Source: an uncultured Bacteroidales bacterium (GTDB lineage: Bacteria > Bacteroidota > Bacteroidia > Bacteroidales > F082). Taken from it: a stretch of 39,565 nucleotides of DNA. Positions 31,403-39,509 of the stretch are shown piece after piece (the first letter of the stretch is position 1; each line of letters begins with the position of its first letter). The notes under the pieces were generated by a model, which had not been told where the DNA came from, did not search any database, and saw only the letters and a list, made by a program, of their open reading frames with translations. The stretch lies in NCBI GenBank assembly GCA_947303055.1, contig CAMYXV010000008.1, forward strand, positions 1 to 39,565. The letters are read 5' to 3'. A program made the position numbers and the translations under genes.

Positions 31403-31585
31403 ATGAAAAAAAATTATTTATTCTTTGCCACATTATTAGTGGTCGCAGCCGTTTCGGTTGCCGTGGTTTCCTGCAAGAAAGAAACACAGAGAGCAACAGT
31501 AAACCCAACCGAATCATTACAGGCTTTCAATCCGTTAGAGATTGAAGACATGAATGTATTCTGCCACCTATTACCACAAACTTAA
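31403..31585 (+). pseudogene. Short lipoprotein, probably truncated
   Basis: Sixty residues with a good lipoprotein-type start (MKKNYLFFATLLVVAAVSVA then VVSC, Cys24) and the sequence ESLQAFNPLEIEDMN. I recall longer Bacteroidales lipoproteins that begin this way and continue well past the EDMN stretch; here the frame goes NVFCHLLPQT and stops. That suggests a deletion or frameshift just after 31550. It could also be a genuine short lipopeptide. No counterpart exists in unit 1. Confidence 0.5.
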
Positions 31586-31682
31586 AGTCATCTATTGCGA
31601 ACCATACTCCAATAATTCTCACTATTGATGCCATTGTTTTATAAAAATGTGAACACCTATATCTCACTTTCACAAAAAACCA

Positions 31683-31690
31683 TATTTTTG
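31683..31690 (+). promoter_or_regulatory. -7 promoter box TATTTTTG before the type IX cargo gene
   Basis: An exact TAnnTTTG match 19 nt before the ATG at 31710. The -33 region shows no clear TTTG at the right distance. Confidence 0.45.
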
Positions 31691-31709
31691 CAAAAAAAAT
31701 CCATGTCAC

Positions 31710-33266
31710 ATGAAAAGATTACTTCTATCCTTAGCTTTTGCTCTTGCGGCCATTCATGCCCAAGCCCAAGAAGTCCATATGGACTTCATACCGTTCCATT
31801 ATCCAGGCTACGAACTTCCGCAGTATGAAAATAAGATTCTGCAGCAACGCAACGGTGAACTTGTCGCCAATGTATTGATGATGAGCCCCAGCGGCGATAA
31901 CCACATTCCTCCGATTATCGAAGGTCTTTGTTTTTATAAGGTTTCGCCCACTGCACTACAATTCACCGATTCTCTGTTTGTTGCCGACACCACTCCTCCG
32001 TCGTGGTATCTGTTCGCCCAAGACCCACGTGGCGAAGGCAATCTGCGTGTCAACATCGAGCCTGACAGCAATGGCGGCACAGCATTGCGCATCTCTCATT
32101 TCCCCGACAACGACCTCCGCATCAATCCCGACGAAGACGTGGTGGCTCACCTTTTCGACTCGGCGGCTGGGGATTATATCGACAGCTATATGATTGACAG
32201 CCAATACGATTTGATTCTGAAATTCTATACAGCTAAGCCCAATGGAGGTTACCTTTGTCATATTGCCCGTTGTGGTCTTGACGGAACAGTGAAACATCTC
32301 ACCACGCTTCCCGGAAATATGAATTTTTTGCGTGCAATGGAAGAGTTTGAGTCGACGCCTAAGCAGTATTTCCAATTGACGAAAAACGAAGGCAATCTCT
32401 TCATCCATGTTTTCGATTCCACATTCCATGAGGATAACTCTTATGTTGTTAACAAGCAATTGTATTATGCGTGGTATGGCGAACCTTTTTTTACAGAAGT
32501 GGAGGAGATTTTCTCTTTTAGCCTCTCTAACGTCATTCCTGATGGAGGGGATGTTTTCATTGCCGCCCCTTTTGATTATGATTCAGCATGGGTTTATGAC
32601 TACCGTGAAACCGGAGTTGCAGTAGCGCGATATGAACTGCGCACTATGCAACGCAAGGCTTTGGTACACTTCAACGACTATCCAGGACCCACAACCGATG
32701 CTCGCATTATGTGCTTTCAGAAATCGTCTTACGGAGACTTGTACCTTGTATACTGGGAACCTGATCCGCAACATAAAAACCCATCTATGACAGCAGTGAA
32801 AATGGATCGTGACTTGAATGTGATTTGGAAACGCTATTGCTATGAGTTGCACGAGCTTGAGACAGAACCTGATTGGAGCTGCTATTCCGATATGCTGAAA
32901 GATGAGTACGGGAACGAGATTGGCGTTTATATCGCTGGTTATAGTAACAGGGAAATCGAACCTTATAATGGGCTTTTCTTTTTCTTCCTCACCGACGAAG
33001 GTCTGGACTTCGTTGAAGAAGGAAGCATCGAAATCCGTCCCTATGCATATTACCCCAACCCCGCCCAAGACCGGCTCCGCCTACAATACTCGCCCGACGT
33101 GAAGCCCGCCAGAATCGAGCTTTACGACTTGCAAGGGCGGCTTGTGTACTTGCAGAGCCATAGCTTGGAAAGCGTGGAGATGCAAGGCCTCACTGCGGGG
33201 CAGTATCTGATGAAGGTCACTTTGGAGGACGGGAAGGTGTTTACGGATAAGGTAGTGAAGGAATAA
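31710..33266 (+). CDS. Secreted protein with a type IX sorting domain (unit 2)
   Basis: A 518-residue protein with a signal peptide (MKRLLLSLAFALAAIHAQA). The body is beta-rich with repeated strand-turn patterns (GELVANVLMMSPSGDNHIPP, YDLILKFYTAKPNGGYLCHI, YGDLYLVYWEPDPQHKNP), like a propeller, but I recognise no enzyme family. The last 75 residues (YYPNPAQDRLRLQYSPDVKP, IELYDLQGRLVYLQS, GLTAGQYLMKVTLEDGKVFT) are a type A sorting domain, so the protein should be exported through the type IX system and attached to the surface. It is the last gene of unit 2 and ends at a hairpin terminator. It has no counterpart in unit 1, where two lipoproteins occupy the same place. Confidence 0.8.
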   Translation: MKRLLLSLAFALAAIHAQAQEVHMDFIPFHYPGYELPQYENKILQQRNGELVANVLMMSPSGDNHIPPIIEGLCFYKVSPTALQFTDSLFVADTTPPSWYLFAQDPRGEGNLRVNIEPDSNGGTALRISHFPDNDLRINPDEDVVAHLFDSAAGDYIDSYMIDSQYDLILKFYTAKPNGGYLCHIARCGLDGTVKHLTTLPGNMNFLRAMEEFESTPKQYFQLTKNEGNLFIHVFDSTFHEDNSYVVNKQLYYAWYGEPFFTEVEEIFSFSLSNVIPDGGDVFIAAPFDYDSAWVYDYRETGVAVARYELRTMQRKALVHFNDYPGPTTDARIMCFQKSSYGDLYLVYWEPDPQHKNPSMTAVKMDRDLNVIWKRYCYELHELETEPDWSCYSDMLKDEYGNEIGVYIAGYSNREIEPYNGLFFFFLTDEGLDFVEEGSIEIRPYAYYPNPAQDRLRLQYSPDVKPARIELYDLQGRLVYLQSHSLESVEMQGLTAGQYLMKVTLEDGKVFTDKVVKE

Positions 33267-33292
33267 CCATATTCCAACAACCGACATAAACA

Positions 33293-33325
33293 AAAGAGAA
33301 TGTCGTCATCAACGGCATTCTCTTT
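33293..33325. terminator. Hairpin terminator between the type IX cargo gene and the FKBP operon
   Basis: A 10-bp stem AAAGAGAATG/CATTCTCTTT, extended by up to three more pairs, lies between two converging genes, with a T-rich stretch after it. It takes the same place as the hairpin at 28230 in unit 1, with a different sequence. Confidence 0.65.
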
Positions 33326-33365
33326 CTGCTTTATTCCACAAACGCTATACGTATGGATTTGCTTC

Positions 33366-34679
33366 CTATTTCACCTCAACCAGCTCCAATTCGATTTTCA
33401 AGGGAGAATAAGGCGGCAAGGTCTCGCCCAAGTCAAACTCGCCGAAAGCCAATGCCGAAGGCGTAATCAAGGTGACCTTCGCACCAGGTGCCATGGTCAT
33501 CACGGCCTCCTCGATGGCGGCAATCATCTGGCCGCTGCCCACTTTGAAGTACATCGGACGCTCGTAGTCGTAGCTCGATTCCAGCTGCTCGTCATCCAGG
33601 TTCTTCAGCACATAATGGACCGCCACTTCGTCGCCCCATTGGGCCACATCGCCCTCGCCTTCTTCCTGGCGAAGGATGTAAAGGCCGGTTTCCGTCGGGG
33701 TTTCAGTGATACCTTTAGCCTTGATGTAATCGGCGATGGCCTTGCTCTCCAAAGCCAACTTGCGGTCTCTCTCGGCTTCCTTCTGGGCTTCCAAAGCAGC
33801 CTGACGCTTTTCGTAGGCCGCCTTGTCCATCACTCGGTTCATCTTCAACTTGACGACCAAAGGCGTGTAAGGAAGGATAAACTGCTCGTAACCTGTGCTG
33901 TCAAAGGCCAACTCTGAGGGAATTACGAAACGCATCGTGCCTCCTTCGGGCACCATGCCGACGGCCTCGGTGAAGCCTTCGCCCAAGAACTCTTCGCCAT
34001 ACTGAATCTCAACCGGTTCAACACCGAACGAGTTCATGATGGTATCGCCCTTGGGGTTGCACATCGTGAAGTCGAAGTCGACATACTCACCCATCTTGGC
34101 CACCTTGCCTTTGCCGGTCTTCTCCATGACGATGATACCTGACTCGGTCAAGCTGTTCTTGGCGTCGTTGCGCAGTGAGCTCAGGAATTCCTCTTCTTCC
34201 ATTCTGAGGCTGTCCAACAGGGCCTTACGTTCTGCTTCAAGCTCTTCGAAGGGTTTCACGGAGAGGAGCTTCAGATCGTAATAGATGGGCTTGCCTGCAT
34301 ATTCCTCAGGGATTTCCTCCATCTGCAACATGATGGTGAACACCGAATCGGCCAACACCATGAGACGGGCGGAGTCGCCCACATGCATCATCAAAAGGGC
34401 ATCGGCCACGTCACCCACAAAGTCGGGCTTGGTCAACACGATGCGCATAGGCTCATCGCCAACAGTGGTAAACAGCAGGGAGTCATCGAAATACTGAGTC
34501 ATCTCGAAAGTGGCCTCGTCGTTCAAACGAGGCATCACTTCCGAGTTGCCCTTGCTGTAAAACTTCATATAGGCTCCGCTCTCCATCTTCTCAAAGCCCG
34601 AGTAAATGCCCTTATTACCACATGAGGCGAGCATCAAGAAGACGAAAAGCGTGGAAACCCATTTAAGATGATGTTTCAT
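33366..34679 (-). CDS. FKBP-type peptidyl-prolyl isomerase lipoprotein with three FKBP-like domains
   Basis: A 437-residue lipoprotein (FVFLMLASC, Cys20). The start is the ATG at 34679, one base after the upstream stop codon; a TTG further up is not needed. Three FKBP-like units follow: about 30-145 (degenerate, GVGDS-type loop LLMMHVGDSARL), 180-284 (VDFDFTMCNPKGDTIMNSFG, PSELAFDSTGYEQFILPYTP) and 325-437 (VAVHYVLKNLDDEQLESSYD, VGSGQMIAAIEEAVMTMAPG, LPPYSPLKIELELVEVK). The pocket residues of FKBP12 (FDS, the IxGW tryptophan) are only partly kept, so binding or chaperone activity is likelier than strong isomerase activity. It is the last of four FKBP lipoprotein genes. Its 3' part is duplicated at 28303-28849. 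Confidence 0.87.
   Translation of the reverse strand: MKHHLKWVSTLFVFLMLASCGNKGIYSGFEKMESGAYMKFYSKGNSEVMPRLNDEATFEMTQYFDDSLLFTTVGDEPMRIVLTKPDFVGDVADALLMMHVGDSARLMVLADSVFTIMLQMEEIPEEYAGKPIYYDLKLLSVKPFEELEAERKALLDSLRMEEEEFLSSLRNDAKNSLTESGIIVMEKTGKGKVAKMGEYVDFDFTMCNPKGDTIMNSFGVEPVEIQYGEEFLGEGFTEAVGMVPEGGTMRFVIPSELAFDSTGYEQFILPYTPLVVKLKMNRVMDKAAYEKRQAALEAQKEAERDRKLALESKAIADYIKAKGITETPTETGLYILRQEEGEGDVAQWGDEVAVHYVLKNLDDEQLESSYDYERPMYFKVGSGQMIAAIEEAVMTMAPGAKVTLITPSALAFGEFDLGETLPPYSPLKIELELVEVK
33460..33912. repeat. 453-bp perfect repeat inside the FKBP gene (right edge of unit 2)
   Basis: Identical to 28397-28849. It marks the right end of the tandem unit, while the last 94 bp of the gene, closer to the variable genes, differ between the two copies. 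Confidence 0.92.
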
Positions 34680-34680
34680 C

Positions 34681-35601
34681 TTATTTAGCTGTTTCGAAGT
34701 CAATCAATTCGACATCAAAGATCAAATTGGAGAAAGCAGGAAGTTTGTCTCCATTTTGACGGTCGCCGTAGGCCAAGTAATAAGGGATGTAAAGCATAGC
34801 CTTTTCGCCTTTCGACATCATCATAATGCCTTCGTCCCAACCAGGAATGACATTGCCAACTCCAATCGGAATGGAAATAGGCTCACCACGTTCTACTGAG
34901 GAATCGAAAACCGTTCCATCAAGCAGTTTGCCTGTGTAGTGCACTTTCACAATCTGTCCAGCTTCCGGCTTCTCGCCGTTGCCTTCCTGAGTCATCACAT
35001 AGTAGAGGCCCGACGGAGTAGGTTCAACCTCGATCTTGTTCTTTACCAAATACTCTGCCAGTTGCTGAGCGGCAATGGCGGTCTCCTCAGGGTGTTCTTC
35101 CTTCAACTTGGCGCTACGCTCTTCATTGGCCTTCTTTACTTTGGCAGCATAATGCATGAGATATTCGCTCTCCGGATAGAAGTCGTTCACACGAACATTG
35201 AAACGCATCACATCTGTTGAGGTGAAGCCTTCAGGTAACTGAGGTTGTCTCATCATTTTCTTGAAAGTGGAGTCAATGTTGACGATGAACGAAGCGGAAT
35301 CGCCTTTGTGCATCATGGCAAGACCCTCAAAGAGGTCGCCAGGGAACGATGATTCCTGCAACTGAATGATATTCGGCATGGCAGGAATGTACACATTGGT
35401 GTCGTTGATAATACAAGCAAAAAGCACTTCCAACAGGTCGCCGTTTTGAGGCTGGGCGCCCTCGTTCTTCTCGAAGAACTGGTAATACAATCCGTTTTGT
35501 GTTTTTTGGAATCCCGGATAAGGACTCTTCTCACCGCAAGCACACATCGTGCCTAACAGCAGCATGGCCACAACAGCCATTGATAAGATACTTCTTTTCA
35601 T
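34681..35601 (-). CDS. FKBP-type peptidyl-prolyl isomerase lipoprotein with two FKBP-like domains
   Basis: A 306-residue lipoprotein (VVAMLLLGTMCAC, modified cysteine probably Cys22, possibly Cys20). The N-terminal unit (about 30-145) is degenerate, with the family's LAMMHKGDSASFIVNID loop. The C-terminal unit (about 195-305) is the most canonical FKBP domain of the array: VKVHYTGKLLDGTVFDSSVE, GNVIPGWDEGIMMMSKGEKA and YLAYGDRQNGDKLPAFSNLI carry the tyrosine, FD, IPGW and AYG pocket residues of active isomerases. This gene therefore likely supplies the real cis-trans prolyl isomerase activity in the periplasm. It lies 29 bp after the upstream FKBP gene and 1 bp before the next. Confidence 0.92.
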   Translation of the reverse strand: MKRSILSMAVVAMLLLGTMCACGEKSPYPGFQKTQNGLYYQFFEKNEGAQPQNGDLLEVLFACIINDTNVYIPAMPNIIQLQESSFPGDLFEGLAMMHKGDSASFIVNIDSTFKKMMRQPQLPEGFTSTDVMRFNVRVNDFYPESEYLMHYAAKVKKANEERSAKLKEEHPEETAIAAQQLAEYLVKNKIEVEPTPSGLYYVMTQEGNGEKPEAGQIVKVHYTGKLLDGTVFDSSVERGEPISIPIGVGNVIPGWDEGIMMMSKGEKAMLYIPYYLAYGDRQNGDKLPAFSNLIFDVELIDFETAK

Positions 35602-35630
35602 TGTTAGTACTATTTAAATTGTTGATTGAT

Positions 35631-36944
35631 TTATTGATTATTATCTATAACATCCAGTAATTCAACGTCAAAGACCAAGTTGGAATAGGCAGGGATGCTG
35701 CCGTAAGGATTGGCGCCATAAGCCAAAGTGTAAGGCAACACAAACCGAGCCTTCTCTCCCACTCTCATCAAACCGACACCTTCCTCCAAGCCCTTCAACA
35801 CCTTACCTTCTCCATAAACCAAATCGTATTGGCCACCCAACTGCTCGGAATCGCCCAACGGTGTGCCGTCGAGATAGGAAGCCTCAAACTTGATGCGGGC
35901 CGTCTGTCCTTTTTGAGGCTGCGCTCCCTCAGTGACCACCGACTTGGCAAAAAACAGTCCTGATGCCGTATAATCCGTGATGTCGTTGGCTTTCAAGTAA
36001 TCGAAAAATGCGTGCTCAGATTCTTCCCTCAGGGCTTTCATGGCCTTTTCAGCTTCTGCCTGCAACTCAGCTGCCGTGGTGATTTTCAGCAACTTGATGT
36101 CGTAAACCAGGTTGGCATAGGCGGGAATCTCTCCCACGGAATGCTCACCGTACGCCATATCAAAGGGGATGATCGCCTTCACACGCTCGCCGAGGTGCAT
36201 CTTCGGCACAATCTCTTCCCAACCAGGAATGGTATAGCCCTCGCCCAAGACAAAGGAGAACTTTTCGGGGCTGTCGAAAGTGGAACCCACCGGCTGACCG
36301 TTCAGCAGGGTAGCCGAAAAGTCGAGTTCGACCTTCTCTCCCTTCACTGGACAACGGCCCTTGCCCTTTTCCAGAGGAATGATGTAAACCCCTGAAGATT
36401 CAGGCGTTACGTTGATATTATTGTTAGCAACATAGTCCTCTAAAGCCTTCCTCGACTCCATTTTCATGGCTTCCTTCATCTTCTCGATGCTTGCCTGAAA
36501 TTCCTCAGCCGTCTTCACATCCACCAATTTCACCTCATAGCGGAAATAGTCCTCAGAGGTCAATCCCACCGCATTTGGATCCTGCTCATAATACAAAGCC
36601 GCAATCGAATCCGCCTTCACATAGAACGAAGCCGAATCGCCCACATGCATCATGGCATAGGCCTCCTGCAAGTCACCCGCAAAAATAGGCTCTTGCAATT
36701 GAGTGTAGACCTCATGTTGCGTTCCTTGCCAGTCATAATACAGAGAATCATGCAGATAGCATTTCATCTCAACTCTCATGAAATCGGTCAATTGGGGCTG
36801 TGTGACCGAGACATCGCGATGATGGAACTTATAGTACAAACCACTTTGCGTCTTTTTGTAGCCAGGATACTTCTGGGTACAGGCCGTAAACAGCACCATC
36901 GCCGAGAGGCAAACCAATGCAAAAACTAAACTATGTTTCTTCAT
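35631..36944 (-). CDS. FKBP-type peptidyl-prolyl isomerase lipoprotein with three FKBP-like domains
   Basis: A 437-residue lipoprotein (VCLSAMVLFTAC, Cys22). The domains are about 25-148 (degenerate, with the AYAMMHVGDSASFYVKAD loop), 165-283 (VELDFSATLLNGQPVGSTFD, GYTIPGWEEIVPKMHLGERV, FDMAYGEHSVGEIPAYANLV; pocket largely intact) and 315-435 (ARIKFEASYLDGTPLGDSEQ, GEGKVLKGLEEGVGLMRVGE, LAYGANPYGSIPAYSNLVFD). The linkers between domains are charged helices (EASIEKMKEAMKMESRKALE). It has the same three-unit plan as the last gene of the array but a different distribution of intact and degraded domains. It lies 3 bp after the first FKBP gene. Confidence 0.92.
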   Translation of the reverse strand: MKKHSLVFALVCLSAMVLFTACTQKYPGYKKTQSGLYYKFHHRDVSVTQPQLTDFMRVEMKCYLHDSLYYDWQGTQHEVYTQLQEPIFAGDLQEAYAMMHVGDSASFYVKADSIAALYYEQDPNAVGLTSEDYFRYEVKLVDVKTAEEFQASIEKMKEAMKMESRKALEDYVANNNINVTPESSGVYIIPLEKGKGRCPVKGEKVELDFSATLLNGQPVGSTFDSPEKFSFVLGEGYTIPGWEEIVPKMHLGERVKAIIPFDMAYGEHSVGEIPAYANLVYDIKLLKITTAAELQAEAEKAMKALREESEHAFFDYLKANDITDYTASGLFFAKSVVTEGAQPQKGQTARIKFEASYLDGTPLGDSEQLGGQYDLVYGEGKVLKGLEEGVGLMRVGEKARFVLPYTLAYGANPYGSIPAYSNLVFDVELLDVIDNNQ

Positions 36945-36947
36945 AAC

Positions 36948-37475
36948 TTATTGATTGTCTAATATTTTTATCGTATAAACCAAAGTTGCGTATTCCGGAA
37001 TGCGATTGTCGTCGCCATGCAAGCCATACGCCAAATGGAACGGCAGTATCAGTTTGGCCACATCGCCTCGATGCAGGTAATTCATGGCCTCTTCAAGTCC
37101 AGATTCCACACTGCCTTCACCCACCACAAACGACTTAACGCCATCGTTATCAGACGAATAAATCAAATCACCAGCGATGGAATGAAGCTCATATTCCAAA
37201 GTGACCTTTTCGCCTTTTTCAATCGGTTTTTCTGAACCTTGCTTTAGGATCTGATAGCGCAATCCCGTTCCCGTGGAAGTCATCTCCAATCCATGCCGTT
37301 TGATGTAATTCGCGATGTCCTCCTCCTCCTCATTCAGCAAATACCGGTTGGCTGTCTCCATGCTGTTCTTCATCTCGCTTTTCGACACGGGATTTTGCTG
37401 CTTCGGGGTCTTTTCACCACAAGCAAAAAACGCTATCAAAAGCAACAGCATCAGATATTTACAACACTTTCTCAT
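36948..37475 (-). CDS. FKBP-type peptidyl-prolyl isomerase lipoprotein with one FKBP domain
   Basis: A 175-residue lipoprotein (LLLLIAFFAC, Cys19), the simplest member of the array. After a helical linker it has a single FKBP domain (about 75-173): VTLEYELHSIAGDLIYSSDN, GEGSVESGLEEAMNYLHRGD and LAYGLHGDDNRIPEYATLVY. The usual tryptophan after the IxG turn is replaced by leucine, as in GldI-type proteins of gliding Bacteroidota, which support type IX secretion and motility. The start codon overlaps the nrnA stop codon (ATGA), so nrnA and the array form one operon. A role as a folding helper for exported proteins is likely; specific clients are not known. Confidence 0.9.
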   Translation of the reverse strand: MRKCCKYLMLLLLIAFFACGEKTPKQQNPVSKSEMKNSMETANRYLLNEEEEDIANYIKRHGLEMTSTGTGLRYQILKQGSEKPIEKGEKVTLEYELHSIAGDLIYSSDNDGVKSFVVGEGSVESGLEEAMNYLHRGDVAKLILPFHLAYGLHGDDNRIPEYATLVYTIKILDNQ

Positions 37476-38494
37476 TCCGCTTGATTCAACCTTTCCTGGT
37501 ATTCGGGCAACACCGCTTTCAACTGTGCCACAGCTTCCTCAAACGAGCAAGTCAACGTGCCGCCTGCTGCGTTGGTATGTCCGCCGCCTTTAAAATACTT
37601 GTTGGCCAACTCATGCACCGAGAAATTGCCTTTCGACCTAAACGACAATCGTATCTGGTCTTGACGCTCGGTTACTAAAACGGCCATATTAATCTTCTTC
37701 ATCGAAAGCGGAAAATTGACCACGCCTTCCGTGTCGCCCACTTGATAGTTGAAACGATCCAAATCTCTCTTATTCAATGCGATAATGGCCGTTGAATAAG
37801 CATCAAGTACCTCCATCCTATTGTTGATGGCAAAGCCCAACAAACGCAGACGGTCTTCCGACATCGTATCATAGACCATCTCGTGAATCATGGAATAGGG
37901 CTGCGACTTTTCCACCAAATAGCCAACCAACTCAAAGGTCCTGGGATGATAGATGGAATGCGCAAACGACCCCGTATCCGTCATGATGCCCACCATCAGA
38001 TTGGTACAAATACTTTCCGTCAGGTACTCTTTCCCGTAATGAAGGATGATTTCTGTCACTATCTCGGAAGTACTTGAAACGCAAGTGCTTGAATACATGC
38101 AATAAAACTGGCTCTCCTCGGGGTCTCTATGATGGTCAATCAACACGCGCGGGCAACGCGTTTTACCAATTTCATTGTGCAGGATACCACCACGCGACAA
38201 GTTGTTGAAATCCAACATCATAATACACTCAGCTTCGGCAATAGCTTCCTTACAGCGTTCAGCATCCTTCTCGAAAACCAGAAAGTCATCCGAGCCTGGC
38301 ATCCAATGCAGAAATTCAGGAAAATCGTTGGCAACCACCATCTTAACCTCTTTACCTCTGCCTTGAAGGAACTCAGCCATGGCCAAAACCGATCCAACGG
38401 CATCACCGTCCGGATTGACGTGGCAAGCCAGAACAATGCGTCTATTCTGCTGAATCACAGCATCAAAGCGTTCAAAAAAGGTATCCGTTTGCAT
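37472..38494 (-). CDS. nrnA: DHH/DHHA1 phosphoesterase, NrnA-like (oligoribonuclease/pAp phosphatase)
   Basis: A 340-residue cytoplasmic enzyme with all family motifs: CHVNPDGDAVGSVLAMAEFL (metal-binding DGD), MMLDFNNLSRGG, LIDHHRDPEESQF (DHH), GIMTDTGSFAHS, and in the DHHA1 domain FKGGGHTNAAGGTL. Family enzymes degrade nanoRNAs and 3'-phosphoadenosine 5'-phosphate, using manganese. The length matches other Bacteroidota members. It heads the operon with the four FKBP lipoproteins, and TACCTTTG on the minus strand at 38513-38520 is a -7 box just before it. The pairing of nrnA with an FKBP gene has no obvious mechanistic link. Confidence 0.93.
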   Translation of the reverse strand: MQTDTFFERFDAVIQQNRRIVLACHVNPDGDAVGSVLAMAEFLQGRGKEVKMVVANDFPEFLHWMPGSDDFLVFEKDAERCKEAIAEAECIMMLDFNNLSRGGILHNEIGKTRCPRVLIDHHRDPEESQFYCMYSSTCVSSTSEIVTEIILHYGKEYLTESICTNLMVGIMTDTGSFAHSIYHPRTFELVGYLVEKSQPYSMIHEMVYDTMSEDRLRLLGFAINNRMEVLDAYSTAIIALNKRDLDRFNYQVGDTEGVVNFPLSMKKINMAVLVTERQDQIRLSFRSKGNFSVHELANKYFKGGGHTNAAGGTLTCSFEEAVAQLKAVLPEYQERLNQAE

Positions 38495-38512
38495 TACTTA
38501 AATAAAAGCCTG

Positions 38513-38520
38513 CAAAGGTA
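38513..38520 (-). promoter_or_regulatory. -7 promoter box TACCTTTG for the nrnA-FKBP operon
   Basis: The minus strand reads TACCTTTG, an exact TAnnTTTG, 18 nt before the nrnA ATG. The -33 region is poor. Confidence 0.5.
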
Positions 38521-38564
38521 CAAATTTTTCCGATGCCACACCTATTTAAATTAATAGAAACGCG

Positions 38565-39002
38565 TCATCGGGGAGAAATCAGCTCAAAAGTGTTGTCGGA
38601 ATACACCAAAATAATCTGTTTCAGCACCGACTCAGTCGAGGAGACAAGCTGTTTCACCGGCACATCAACATCCACTGGTTGACTGAAAAGAGAACCTTCA
38701 GACAAATGCTCTTCGCTTTTTTCTTGTTCTTCCATTGCTGGAATCTGGCCGATAGGGGCAGGTTCAACAAAAGGTTCAGACACTGTCACGGGTCCACGAC
38801 CAAAAATAATCCAATCCAAATTGTACTCAGGGAAGGTCTCCTTTAGCTTTTTCACAAAGTCCAAACTCGGGTTGTTGCGCCCCGAAAGAAGGTGAGAAAT
38901 ATTCGACGGCTGGATGCCTAACCTTAGGGCAAACTCGGCAGCGGTCAAATTCTTCGCCCGGATGATGTGGGCAATTCTGTCTTTCATTTCCGTATTTTCC
39001 AT
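38565..39002 (-). CDS. XRE-family transcriptional regulator
   Basis: A 145-residue protein. The N-terminal 65 residues are a helix-turn-helix of the XRE/Cro type: MKDRIAHIIRAKNLTAAEFA, RLGIQPSNISHLLSGRNNPS, LDFVKKLKETFPEYNLDWII. The Bacteroidota form, ending in NLDWIIFGRGP, is common. The remaining 80 residues are acidic, low-complexity and then helical (VPVKQLVSSTESVLKQIILV), with no known domain. The start at 39002 is preceded by TACTTTTG on the minus strand and by several dyads that could be self-regulatory sites. It is separated from nrnA by 70 bp with a promoter of its own and is probably a single-gene unit. Confidence 0.85.
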   Translation of the reverse strand: MENTEMKDRIAHIIRAKNLTAAEFALRLGIQPSNISHLLSGRNNPSLDFVKKLKETFPEYNLDWIIFGRGPVTVSEPFVEPAPIGQIPAMEEQEKSEEHLSEGSLFSQPVDVDVPVKQLVSSTESVLKQIILVYSDNTFELISPR

Positions 39003-39509
39003 GGTTGTATCCTCCCAAAAATATCAATTTCATGTCCAATTTTGATTCACAAAAGTAAACAATTGTTTGTTACAAAACACAAATGACAAATATTTATTTT
39101 TGTAAACTATTACAAAACTCACAACAATTTGACACAATATTTCAAATTATTGTATTTATTATTTTGGTAATCAATTATTTAAATAATACATCTAAGAATA
39201 ATCTAATTATTGCCAAATAACGGCAAAACATTACTATTTTACTTGAAATATTATATTCTAAATAACTGAAAAACTATATTTTGCATCACAATGTTGAGTA
39301 TTATTCCATTATTATCCATTCTTCAACTATTTACACATGTATATCAGTAAAGTTTATTTGTGTAAATTTGTTATAATCTATTGATTATTAGTTTAGTATG
39401 AAATACTTGTTTATTTCTGTAAATTTGCAACAGCTGAGACAATTGTCAAAATAAATGTCTCCAAATTCGCGTTTTTCACTGCCTGTTGGGTCTTAGATTC
39501 ATCCAAAAA
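39003..39509. promoter_or_regulatory. About 500-bp AT-rich region upstream of the XRE gene
   Basis: No gene is found. On the minus strand TACTTTTG (39050-39057) is a -7 box for the XRE gene. Dyads lie just upstream: a 12-bp palindrome AAACAATTGTTT (39057-39068) and TTTTGTAA-ACTA-TTACAAAA (39098-39117); TTACAAAA recurs at 39070-39077. On the plus strand TAAATTTG occurs at 39363-39370 and 39420-39427, possible -7 boxes for nothing visible. The rest is A/T-rich without clear repeats. Confidence 0.5.
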
